Origin: Bryopsis sp. KO-2023
Taxonomy: Eukaryota; Chlorophyta; Ulvophyceae; Bryopsidales; Bryopsidaceae
Length of the DNA: 64,000 nt
Direction of reading: 5' to 3'
Assembly (NCBI GenBank): GCA_030272585.1
Contig: BSYQ01000008.1
Coordinates: 310,001 to 374,000 of the forward strand
Shown here: one piece after another, positions 46,474 through 56,669 of the stretch
How the letters are laid out: each line of letters opens with the position of its first letter
Position numbering within the stretch: position 1 is the first letter of the stretch
Made by a program: the position numbers and the translations under genes
Notes under the pieces: model-generated
Seen by the model: the letters and a program-made list of their open reading frames with translations, nothing else
What the model was told of the DNA's origin: nothing
The model's database searches: none

Positions 46474-47013
46474 TCAGACGCACTGAAGCGGGTGGTGGGG
46501 TGTTGGCGGGAGTGAAACACAAATGATATCGCCAGGTTTGATCTCCCCTCCCGTCACCACTACGCCCATCACACCCGCTTTCCGGACGAGGTTGCCATCC
46601 CCATCCCTGCTCAGAACCGCCGCCCTCAATCCCTTTTGAAACTCGTTCAGCTGTCCACATGGATTCCTCAATCCAGTGACTTTCACCACCGCTTCTTCTC
46701 CCAAATGCAACAAGGCTCCAGTGGGTAAGCCCAGCAAGTCTATCCCGCGAGTGGTGACATTTTCACCCATTTCTCCCGCCGACACGTTGAAACCTAACGC
46801 CCGCAACTCATCGTGAAGCTCCGCATGGATTAGATGGACTTGACGAAGGTTAGGCAGCGTTGGATTCGCTAGTCTGGCACGATGTTTCACATGCTCCCCC
46901 AAGTGGGCATCCCCTTCCACTCCCAAGCCAGCCAAGAGTCGAACGGAGCCACAATTCGACTTGGTGAATGTGTGGGTTTCGCTTCGGCTTACTGCTGTGA
47001 TGGTTGCGCTCAT
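46474..47013 (-). CDS. MOSC-domain protein (179 aa, intronless)
   Basis: A single exon from ATG 47013 to TGA at 46474-46476. An open frame extends upstream to 47061 but lacks an earlier ATG. Almost the whole length is one MOSC domain: SGEMGENVTTRGIDLLGLP is written here from residue 78 as SAGEMGEN followed by TTRGIDL, and RNPCGQLNEFQKGL contains the conserved Cys119. The domain carries sulfur or binds molybdopterin ligands in Mo-cofactor sulfurase C-termini, mARC and small bacterial proteins of the YiiM type; this protein resembles the small stand-alone type. There is no obvious targeting peptide. Intronless structure amid intron-rich neighbours could reflect bacterial ancestry, which is inference. 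It is divergent from the thioesterase gene. Confidence 0.85.
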   Translation of the reverse strand: MSATITAVSRSETHTFTKSNCGSVRLLAGLGVEGDAHLGEHVKHRARLANPTLPNLRQVHLIHAELHDELRALGFNVSAGEMGENVTTRGIDLLGLPTGALLHLGEEAVVKVTGLRNPCGQLNEFQKGLRAAVLSRDGDGNLVRKAGVMGVVVTGGEIKPGDIICVSLPPTPHHPLQCV

Positions 47014-47831
47014 CAGCTCAACTCGTCGTTCAGATTGTGCTTGAAATTCGCTCGCTAGCACCGTCGCTGGGGTTGGGTAGATGTTGAGAAGCCGTAAGAC
47101 ACCGCTGTTTCAGTGTAGAATGTGCGCATGATACGGGCATGATTGTCACGTGGTTATCTACGGTTGAGAGGGTTAGGACACCCCAGATGTTGGGTGTGTT
47201 GGGGGTATATATTCTGGGACATTGGGCTTTGGATATAATCTGATTGACTTGACACCACCGTGGTAGTGAACTGTTCGAACTGCATCCAGCCCCTCGTCAC
47301 AACCCGGCGTAGAACCCGGTAACACCGCATAAGGGGTATCTGCGTTTCAAATCTGCGTTAATGGATCCATTTCTCGATCGTCAAAAATAAAGCTCTGGAG
47401 TTTTCTATTTGACCCTTTCCTGTCTCTGTGCACCACTGTTCACGGAGATGTTCCGGCAGAGAGTGGCCGTTTGTGGTGGCCATCTTTCGATATCATGAGT
47501 AGAAGCAAACAAACCAACAACGAACGTTTTGAGGAGATCATGAATACTTCAAAGCCAGCACGCCATCAAGCTGCCAGAAGGATTTAGTCCCAATTGAACT
47601 GAGGTGTCGGGTTGACAAATCGCGTCGTACGACAGGGACGGGACCTCCCCCGATTCGGTCTATTTTTAGCGCACGCACCCCTCCAGTTCCCATTTGAATT
47701 CATCTCGCATTTCTGTCCACACTTTTCTACACTTTTGTTTCGTTTCTTTCGCCCCAACCCAAAACCCAACGACCCAAACGCGATTGTGTTTTCTGTTTCA
47801 CTTTTGCCCTACATAGCGTGAAGTTGAAGCG
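47014..47831. promoter_or_regulatory. Divergent promoter region, MOSC and thioesterase genes
   Basis: 818 bp between the two ATGs. It contains GTATATAT near 47205 that could serve the minus-strand gene as a TATA-like box. No other element is assigned. Confidence 0.35.
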
Positions 47832-49364
47832 ATGTTTTTCCGCTTGTTGACGAGGGAAATCTCCGACGTTTTGCGTGCGAGTCCTGATGCTCGCTCCAGA
47901 ATGGTGACGTGTGCATCTTTGGCGACGGACCCCCGCAAATGGGAATGGCTCGCTCAGAAGGGCCACAAGATCAACCCGTGTAACAGCATGCTTCACCCCG
48001 CGGTGATCGAGGCGGGAATTTTGCCCGAAGGCGAGGAAGTGACTTCGGTTCAACAAGCATACACGCCCGGCAGCAGATGCTTCGGTTGCGGTGAGTCCAA
48101 ACAGAACTGGTGTTGGGGGGATGATTGATAAAAAACACTGATATTACAAAAGAAACTGTAACGTGCAGGTACCTCCATCCCAAAAATCGAGAAAATACTG
48201 ACTGGATATCTCCCCCTTCATTTTTTTCACCACCACACACACAAAAAACCATTTAAAACATTAACTTTATCCTACTGAACCCAGGGAAAAGAATAATGAG
48301 TTGGTCGAACTATTCATAGTTTCTGCACTGGGACATGAGCATGATTGTACATATACCATGATCACTTGAAAAAGGTTTGCAAAAGATAATTAAAATAGCC
48401 ATGATTGTACCTTTTTTCAGCACAAAAAAAGTTGCAAAGTCTCTACTGTTATGAGTTCGGGGAGGTGAGCGAGAAAGCACCACATCTTCTACCTTCCAGA
48501 AATACAACCCTGTTCAAGAAATCACTGAAAACTATCATTTCTGGCATGGCCTTTTATAACCTGTTCATTCCAAATCAAAATATCAACCACAGATCGATAC
48601 TGGGCTTTCATCTCCAATGTTTTTTTTCTTCTTTCCTGGTGTAGGTCCGTCCAACCCCCAGGGCTTGGGTTTACGGTCGAAGAGGATCCCTAATGGTCTG
48701 TCTGCCGAAGTGACGATCGACCCCAAACACCAGTCCTTCCCTGGGATAGTGCACGGAGGTGTTATTGCTTCTATGTTGGAGTGCCATGGAAATTGGACAG
48801 CAGCTTTGAGACTCATGGACCAAGCGGGTTTGCCAATGCCTCCATTGACGCTCACCTCATCGATTCTCGTGAGTAATTTAGTTTTCCTGCGAAAATTCAC
48901 ATGACGTCAAACTGGCGTAATCCAACTTGTATGCAAAAAAAAGGCATCGTCGTAAATAAAGGACTCAATACAAGTATTTTTTTTATAATTTTCGATGGCT
49001 GAGGAGGTCTCTAAGGAAATTATCATTATTTTAAAATTATTGTAAAAAGTGTTCTCAAAGATACTATGTATACTTTTTTTTTTCTTCGAAGGTGTTGTTT
49101 TTCCGAGTTTGTTATGAGCTCCTTGATTTTTGACATTTTTTTCGTATGACTCATCAGATCGAATACAAGCAGCCGACGCCCCCGAACCAACGGTTGTCAA
49201 TTAAGAGCCAAGTAGTGAAGGTCCGAGAAATGCCAGGCATCGGGATGAGCAAGCAAAGCGTGGAAGTGGATTTGTGGCTTTACAAGCGAAACGGCAGTTC
49301 GGAGGAGCTCTATGCCACCGCCAGTGGGATTTTTAAACGCAGAGGGGCAGCCAGAGGTTTTTAA
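47832..49364 (+). CDS. Hotdog-fold acyl-CoA thioesterase (PaaI/THEM4-like)
   Basis: Three exons, 47832-48090, 48645-48868 and 49158-49364, in phases 1 and 0, giving 229 residues. The N-terminus (MFFRLLTREISDVLRAS...SRM) is Arg/Ser-rich with few acids and may target mitochondria or plastid. Residues 83-96 carry CFGCGPSNPQGLGL, a signature of this thioesterase group. Residues 120-132 carry the hotdog active-site helix start GIVHGGVIASMLE, where the usual catalytic Asp is replaced by Glu132. The end (YATASGIFKRR) matches the last strand of the fold. It probably hydrolyses an acyl-CoA; the substrate is unknown. Confidence 0.88.
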
Positions 49365-51400
49365 ACGAAGAGAGAAGGCATTTTTGAACAACAACAAAAA
49401 AAAGAACAGTATGATGGAAATTATAAGGGTGGAAAAATGAATCTGAATGCAGTCCCCCTTTTGTCCGATGAAAAAAAAGAAAACAAAACAAACAAAAAAA
49501 ACGTGAAAAGAAAAGAAAAAGACACTGAGTATTTTTTATTTGCAGAACGCATGAAACCTCTGGATGGATTTTTAGTCATCTGTAGGATGCAGAGGGAGTG
49601 GAGGAGCGAGTGCATGTAGGGTTGATATTGTTTCATATGAGAAGAATTAGAGCAAAAAAAAAATGGGAAGAAATTTGAGAAAGAAAAGAGTTAGAAGGGA
49701 ATTTTCGTGGCTTTCCTTCGTGGTTTTTTTCTTTTCCGGTTTTTATTTTGGGGGAAAAATGTCAAGAGGGAAATACACTGGGCATTCGAAAGCAAAAAAA
49801 GAAAGAAAAAGGTTTAACACACTGTGTTAGTTCCTTTTTTTAGGGGGGGTTAGCGATTGGGGAAGGAATGATTTTGTTCCAGGTTTTTTATTATTTTTTG
49901 GACTAGCGGCAAGCGCAATCGGAAGAAAAAAAAAGAGGAAGAAAATCGTGTGGAGTCAGACATATGTCCGCTCTTTTTTTTTTTTTTGTCAAATAAACCT
50001 ATCAGCATTAGAGTTTTCAGGTTTGTTGATGTTTTTTGTTTTTCCTCTCCTTCTGTTTATTTTGGGGGTTTGGGTGGGGTCCTTACATCGGGGGGTGAGC
50101 TTTCCTTTTCTTTTCTAAATGTGTCGTTCCCTTGATATCACAATATGTTTTTTCAGAAAAGAAAGCCGCCCCTACGTTTTCTCAACGATTGAGTCCTATA
50201 GACACCTTGATTTTTCTCTGAACCCAGCTTTTGTTTTCCTTGTGTTTTTCATTTTTGTTTTTTGTTTTCTTTCGTTACGAAAGTGTGGGTTTGGGGGTGA
50301 GTTATTGGTGGAAAAAAAAGAAATTAATTTTGAGCTGGAACTGGAATGGTGATACCTTGCTTTCCCGAGGGGAGGATGAGGAGCCGAGGGGTAAAAAAAA
50401 AATAGAGTGACAAAAAGTGTGAGATAGAAAGTGAGGAGGGAAAGGTCGCTCAGAGTTTTTTTTTTTCCTTTTAGAATATCGACTATTTGATATTCACCTG
50501 TTCCAGTTCGTGTCGAAGCTAATGGATGGATATGCATGTGTGTTTTTCGTTGGCTTTTTTTTATTTTGCCTTCAGTTTTCTCAGCGAAGGATGGAACGGT
50601 TTTGTCATTGTTTCAGCAGAGGTGTATGATGTTGTAAAAAGGGCTGTTTCAAAGCTTGCTCTGGTGAAGGAGTTTTCTTTTTTTTTTTTTTTTTTTGAGA
50701 CAATACAGGGCTCCGTTGAGTAACACCCCTTGTTTCACTTTATTGAGTGAGGTTTTCCAAATCGACCTGTAGTCAATTTTTGCTTTCAGTTTAGGTAGAA
50801 TGGCATTTAGTTGAGAACTACAATCTGATGATGATGTCCCCACAGGTGGTTTTCCAAAGGTGGATTCAATTGGTGCTTCTTGTAAACCACAAATATGACG
50901 AAGTATTCCCAGTGCATCTGTATGTTTTATCACAGGAGGTCACACTAAAGGCAGCACTAGCAAGAATTTCAACTGTCAAATTTCCCCTTCCAACCCCACA
51001 AACACCCTCCAAATTCGTGATATCCTGCCTGGCCAACATCTTTTCAGACGTTCTTCTGGTTGATACTTGACAATAAATAAAACCTCGCATTGTCCTCAAA
51101 ATGAAATCTCCAGGTCACTGTTAACAGGGCGAATTCACCTTATTGGATGGACCCCTACCCAGTTCATTAAGTTGACATTGAAACGGACCACAGAAGAAAT
51201 CAACGGTCGACGTGTGCACCCCTTAGTTGAGTTCAATCTCCAAACATCTACCATCCCAGGTAAACATCCAACCCAAATTGAGAAACCAACCAATAAATCC
51301 CACCTCCCACCAGCATTCACTCCCATTAATCAACAGAGGCTTGTGAACAGCATAATGTACACACACAAAAAAACCCCAACACACTTTTCTGAGCGTTTTC
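49365..51400. other. Intergenic, convergent 3' regions
   Basis: Lies between the stops of the thioesterase (plus) and RGP1 (minus) genes. Long A and T homopolymers occur (e.g. T19 near 50676). Open frames are low-complexity and unsupported. Confidence 0.5.
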
Positions 51401-52795
51401 CTACACAGGTTTCACCGTCACCGGAAGCCTCCAGTTGAGCTGTTCACATCTATTGTTAGGTTTCCGGATGATTCCTGCAGAATCCACTTGCCCAGCCTCC
51501 CCCACAGTGAACTCAAAACTCAAAACCCACCTCAGCGTCAACAATGGAGTTCGAAACGAACATGGGGCCCCGGGGGGAATCGAGAAAGAAAAGCTGGTCA
51601 TTAACACATCAGTGGTCAACTCCACATGCTCACAGTACAGCCGGCGAATGACACACCCATCTCTAGCTTTCAGCGAGGGGGGCAGCCAGGCTTGCTGAAT
51701 TTCCTCCTCGGTTTCCAACATCACACTGACCGAGATGCATTGCTTTCCAGTGGCTGCCGACGACCCGACGCTCTCTCGAAAATCAAGTACCCCTCCGAAA
51801 GTGGACCCTGGATGTAACTCCTGATTCAGTCCAGGGTTGAGTGAGAATCGGACCAAATTTTGGTCCCCCAGACGTAGATTATACGTTTTCTGACTGACCG
51901 TCATGGTCAGTTGTTTCCTTCCTGCTGTGGGGGTGCCCACATCGGAGGATGCAGACCTCCTGTGGAGGTGGCCCATCGTATGCATGCTGAATTCTGATTC
52001 GGAGGCGCTCTGAGCTGAGTTTTGGGGTTGCAATTGCCCATCGTTCGGTGGGGTCCCGTCCATTTCAAGGCCATGGGGTGTGAAGCTCTCCAAATTCCCA
52101 CTCAAATGCCTGGAGGATGTTTCGGACCGGCTGGTTCTGCAATCGTCCCTTTCCAGCTCACCCCACTGCAACCTAACCATGTCCCCCTCAGACTGAAATT
52201 TCACCTCCACCATGGGCAAATCATTGGATTGGCGTTGCTCCTCCCCTATCATGGACTGCCCGCTGAGCGATCGGAGAATGGACTGCCCCAGATCCTTGTG
52301 AACCCTCACTTGGAAGGACCTTTTCACAGTTTTTTCCATCACCTCCCCAGTCTTGGGATTCCCATTGCTCGGTTGGCCGAAGGGATGGGTTTGGTACTTA
52401 GCAGTGACTTCCAGATCATAGCTGTATCGTACTGACGTCCCCTTGAAGCTGGGGGGCAATCCTTTGGGCAGTCTCAGCCCGACAGCGAAAATCCTCTCTT
52501 GGCCAGGGAAAAAATCCACGCCTTCCGCAAGCTGGGCTGGCTGAGTCTTCAAAACGTTTCTGAACACCTTGCGGGTGTCCTTGGCGAAGTGGGGAGTGTC
52601 AGCGAAATAAGACGACGAGATCCAGCCGGGATCGATTTGCTCGACGCCCTTGCAAACCGCTTCCAAGCTGAGAAGCGTGACGGTGGTGGGGGACTGATGA
52701 GATAAGTCCGAATTCGAGACGTCGACCAGGGCACGGAACACCTCGTCGGGATGGTAATAAGCTCGTTCCGTTCGGACGTCTATGCGAGGCGCCAT
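51401..52795 (-). CDS. RGP1: RGP1, arrestin-fold subunit of the Ric1-Rgp1 Rab GEF complex
   Basis: One uninterrupted exon of 464 residues from ATG 52795 (MAPRIDVRTERAYYHPDEVF); the open frame continues a few codons upstream without an ATG. The N-terminal half contains the Rgp1 signature region (WISSSYFADTPHFAKDTRKV, then FFPGQERIFAVGLRLPKGLP and KGTSVRYSYDLEVTAKYQTH). A Ser-rich insert of about 80 residues follows, then a second arrestin-like half ending in WRLPVTVKPV. In yeast and animals Rgp1 with Ric1 activates Rab6/Ypt6 at the Golgi. Its partner RIC1 is not in this window. It starts 279 bp from the divergent RAP-domain gene. Confidence 0.9.
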   Translation of the reverse strand: MAPRIDVRTERAYYHPDEVFRALVDVSNSDLSHQSPTTVTLLSLEAVCKGVEQIDPGWISSSYFADTPHFAKDTRKVFRNVLKTQPAQLAEGVDFFPGQERIFAVGLRLPKGLPPSFKGTSVRYSYDLEVTAKYQTHPFGQPSNGNPKTGEVMEKTVKRSFQVRVHKDLGQSILRSLSGQSMIGEEQRQSNDLPMVEVKFQSEGDMVRLQWGELERDDCRTSRSETSSRHLSGNLESFTPHGLEMDGTPPNDGQLQPQNSAQSASESEFSMHTMGHLHRRSASSDVGTPTAGRKQLTMTVSQKTYNLRLGDQNLVRFSLNPGLNQELHPGSTFGGVLDFRESVGSSAATGKQCISVSVMLETEEEIQQAWLPPSLKARDGCVIRRLYCEHVELTTDVLMTSFSFSIPPGAPCSFRTPLLTLRWVLSFEFTVGEAGQVDSAGIIRKPNNRCEQLNWRLPVTVKPV

Positions 52796-53074
52796 TGATT
52801 CGATAACCAACACAGGCAAGAAGGAGAACTTTTTGTCTCAAAATGGTAGAAAAATCAACTCAGAAATCACATGACAAAGAAGAAAAAAGTGTGTCCAATT
52901 TTCAAACACACTTTTTTTTCGTTTCTGGGGGTTCTTTGTTGCTGAAACGTCTATTTTTCCCAGGCCAGTTTTCGGAAGTTGGCTTTTTTTGCGCTCGTTC
53001 TTTCGGAAATGGATGTTGGCTGTGCGGGACTGGGGAGACGATAACGCATTGCCTGAAGGGGGAGCCGTCGAGCG
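52796..53074. promoter_or_regulatory. Short divergent promoter region, RGP1 and RAP genes
   Basis: Only 279 bp separate the ATGs at 52795 (minus) and 53075 (plus), so both promoters must lie here or overlap. No TATA box is evident. Confidence 0.5.
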
Positions 53075-56000
53075 ATGCTTGCCAAGGCGCTGAGGCGATT
53101 GGCGAAAGTTGAGAGCGTGGAGACTGTCCTAGTGAGGGACATGAACCTCGCGCTGGCGCTTAATCACTGCATTCGCGGGAGGCTCCTGTGTAGCGAGGGG
53201 AGCTCTGATGATCATGACAAGCAGGACCAAAGCGAAGAATCTCAACAGAGACGGAAACGGCGGAAAGTGAGTTGATGGAAACCCAGGGGAGTGATTTTTC
53301 AATGAGCAGCTCAGGGTCCATTAGTTTCCAAAAATGGTGGTAACCAATCATCAAGGCTTAGATGCATTTGTAGGTGGTGCATTCGTAAATGATCTGTTAC
53401 CAGGCGAATTCTTTAATGATCTATATATTTAGGCTCTTCATTTCTGTTGATTGTTTTCCAGAGGAGAGCAGAATCGTAATGCTCCGAATCGGCTCACAGA
53501 ATTTTGTGAATGAAACGGAGGCATTTTGAAACTGCTAGGAAATATCCCCTCATCGATTCACCCAGGGCAAACACTAGATAAAAAGAAAGAATCAACATGT
53601 TTCTTTTTCTTTTTGGCGGCCAGGTTTGGAACTGCAAGGGGCCGACATGTGATCTGTCTCGTGTCAGGTCGGCCTGCCAGAGGGAGAGCATTGCTTCTCG
53701 TTCAAATGCGATCGACCCTTCGTGGATCCCGTCTACATCGTGGATTTGTTCAAAAAGAAAGTTGCCAACGGATGCGTCCCCACCATCGAAAAAATCGCAT
53801 GTGCCCGACAAGCTATCAGCGCTCTGGATTTGCTGGGGCCCATGTCAATTTCCAACATTTTCCACGCATGCAAGGTCGGCTATTTCATTCACAAGGAGCT
53901 GCTGGCGGCTCTGGGCCGCAAGGTGGTGCACTGTGAAAGTCTGCTGAAATCGTTCAGGGATGTGAACATGTGCATGATGCTGAATTCATTGGGGATGCTG
54001 GAAAAGCATCGGAAGGATTTGTCTAGATCTCTGGTGGATCCTAAGGACACCGCGGGGGGGCAAGCGTTGTTTCCTGGTTGTGCCGAACTGGTGCAAGTCC
54101 TGGTCCATGAATGCATAAAGCGGGAAGCTTTCGGAGAGCATGAAGCCTCCGAAAGGGGGATGGCGAACATCATACATGCGTTGGGTTGGCTGTACAAAGA
54201 TGGGGCCTCGATCGATTCCGATCGGGGTGGGGGGGTGCTGGCAGATTTGCTGATCAGGAAGATGCTGGACACTGGCAGCATCCAGAGGTGTACCGTCAAG
54301 GAGCTGTGTATGATTCTCCACGGACTGGCCAATATGCATTACGAAAGGGCCGAAATTGTGGGGCAGTTGTGCGATGAGATCAAGGAATGGCTTGAGATTC
54401 GGCAAATGAGGGCATCTGCGGACACCCAGCAAAAAATCCTGAGGTATCGGAAACTGTTCGGGGAAGGGGTCGACGTGTTCACGGAGCTGGGTGCGAATGA
54501 AGTGTCATTGGTGATGTGGGCACTGGGGAAATTGAACCACAGGAATGCTCCCCTCTTGGAGAGTCTGGCCATCGAGGTGCAAGGGTGTGTCAAGCAATTG
54601 AATGCTCAAGGGATCTCTAACATAGTTTACGGAATGGCCCAGTTGGGCTATCGAAACAATCGGATTCTGGACGCAATCTCCAGCGAGCTGATGGCTGGAA
54701 ATCGGCTGAGGAGGTTCAAAAGCCAGGGACTGTCGAATGTTACTTTTGGGTTCGCTCGATTGGGATACCGAAACGATGCTATGATGCTGGCACTAGGGAG
54801 AGAGACCATCAATCCAAACACCGTGAAGGGGTTTTCTGATAAGAATTTGGGGAACTTGGTGTACTCTTGGTCAAAACTGGGGGATAGGACCAACACTGTC
54901 CTCGATGGGCTGACGCTCGAAATCATCAAACCCAGTCGACTGAACGGATTTGATTGTGAAGCTTTGGCTAATGTTGTGGGGGGTCTAGGGGAGTGTTGGT
55001 ACAGCAAACCCAGAGTGAACGAAGCCCTTCGAGGTGCTCTTTTGCAAGCAAGGGTCAGGGGAAACCTCGGGGCTCGTTCGCTCGGTATGCTGTTTTCAGG
55101 CTTTGGGAAATTGGGACAAATGGATGTGCGCTTGTTTGAAATGCTGTGTGACGAAACAAGAAAAGCCTTGGTGGCTGGTAAGGTGGATGAAGCAGCGTCA
55201 GTTACGATATTGCTGGGGCTGGGCTGGTGTCCAGGTTTTGATGAGGATCTCGTGGTAGCATTGCTGGAGTCGATTGAATCGCCCTCTCAAATGTTGAGCT
55301 CATCAGTGGTCAGCTGCTTGTGTGGGCTGACATTGCTAGCTCCTGAAATCCTGGAGAGAGAAAAGGGTGTTTCCGCATGCAACTCGCTGATGAACAGAAT
55401 TTCTGTGGAGCTGAGAAGGCCAGAGCGGCTGCTGGCGTTGACCCCACAGAACACAGCAATAGTTTGCTGGCTGGTGGGGAGGCTGCGCTACCACGACAAA
55501 GATTTGCTGGAGAGCTTGATCGCGCGGTACTTGAGGGGCTCCGAGGCGGGAAATAAGCTGCCGGATGATGTGATTTTGCTCGTGTATGCCTGTTCAGTGT
55601 TTCAACATCAGCACAGCCTGTTTTTCCATAAGCTGAAGAAATGGCTGGAGATCAAGACTCGACAGAGCTTCGACATTAACCGTCTGGTTGATTTGACCTG
55701 GGAGGTCGGCACTCAGGGAACAAACCAGAGAGCTGGCCATGGTGGGAGCCCCACAGTGGTGCCTCAATTCAGCTTCGAACAGCTGGTCTCAGATTTACAT
55801 GTCGATGCTGGAATGGTTAGCTTAGTCGTGGGCTTTGAAAGGGGATTGGCTCTGAAAGCCAGGAGAAGAGGGGTGTCCAAGCGGGCAAGTGAGTTGCGGA
55901 AAGAAATGGATCGGTTGAGTATCCCGTTTGAGCAGAGATTGACTGTCGGCTGCATGCATGCTGGAGTTGTGTTGGATGAGCATCCGGTGGTGGTGTGGGT

Positions 56001-56414
56001 CATGGAGCCACAGGAGTATTTTATTAACAAAGTGAAAGGGGGAATTGTGCTATCAGGGCGGTCCAAATTTCAACTACAATGCCTGCGCCGAAATGGATTG
56101 CAAGTGAGTAATCAGAGTGTCGATACATTCAGTTCCTTTTTTTTCTTCTGTGTTTTTTTAAATCGCTGAGTAGAGTTCTTGGAATCAATCAAAGTGGACC
56201 TAACAAAGCCCCATATTCACCAGTTGTAGGGCAGTTGCCAAAATCATGTATTGCTGAATTATTGACATAATTTCTGCATGTGTGTGTATGCTAGATTGTG
56301 ACCATTCCTTATTTCGATTGGGATGGAAGAAACAGCGAGGATCGGCAGCTTCTCCTGAGAACTAGACTAGCTGATTGTGGGGTTCCATCAGCTGCAGGTC
56401 AAGCGATTGCTTAA
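53075..56414 (+). CDS. RAP-domain protein with helical OPR/FAST-type repeats (organelle RNA metabolism)
   Basis: Three exons, 53075-53266, 53668-56103 and 56295-56414, all phase 0, encoding 915 residues. The N-terminus (MLAKALRRLAKVESVETVL) is a basic amphipathic helix fitting mitochondrial or plastid import. A long helical-repeat region follows, with recurrent units such as ANEVSLVMWALGKLNHRN, GISNIVYGMAQLGYRN, GLSNVTFGFARLGYRN, NLGNLVYSWSKLGDRT and SLGMLFSGFGKLGQMD. The C-terminus is a RAP domain: CLRRNGLQ continues across the last intron into IVTIPYFDWDGRNSEDRQ. Such proteins stabilise, process or translate specific organelle transcripts; Apicomplexa and green algae have many. The target RNA cannot be predicted. 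It is convergent with the coiled-coil gene, about 255 bp away. Confidence 0.9.
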
Positions 56415-56669
56415 ACAATTTTTGTTTTTATTCATGTTGGCTTTGTCTGTGTGCAACTCTCCTCTTTTAAATTTATCTTTCGATTCACACGCCAGAACCA
56501 TCTCAACCCCTTCTCAGTTGCAATAGCAGACTTGTAGGATCATTACAAAACTCCAAGCGTGGCCGACATTGGTCAGAGGTGCTACCATCTGAGCATCAAT
56601 TCCACTCTCTCAAAATTAGCCTCAAAATCCTTGCGGAAATATGCATGCATCACATCCTATATCCTTGCA

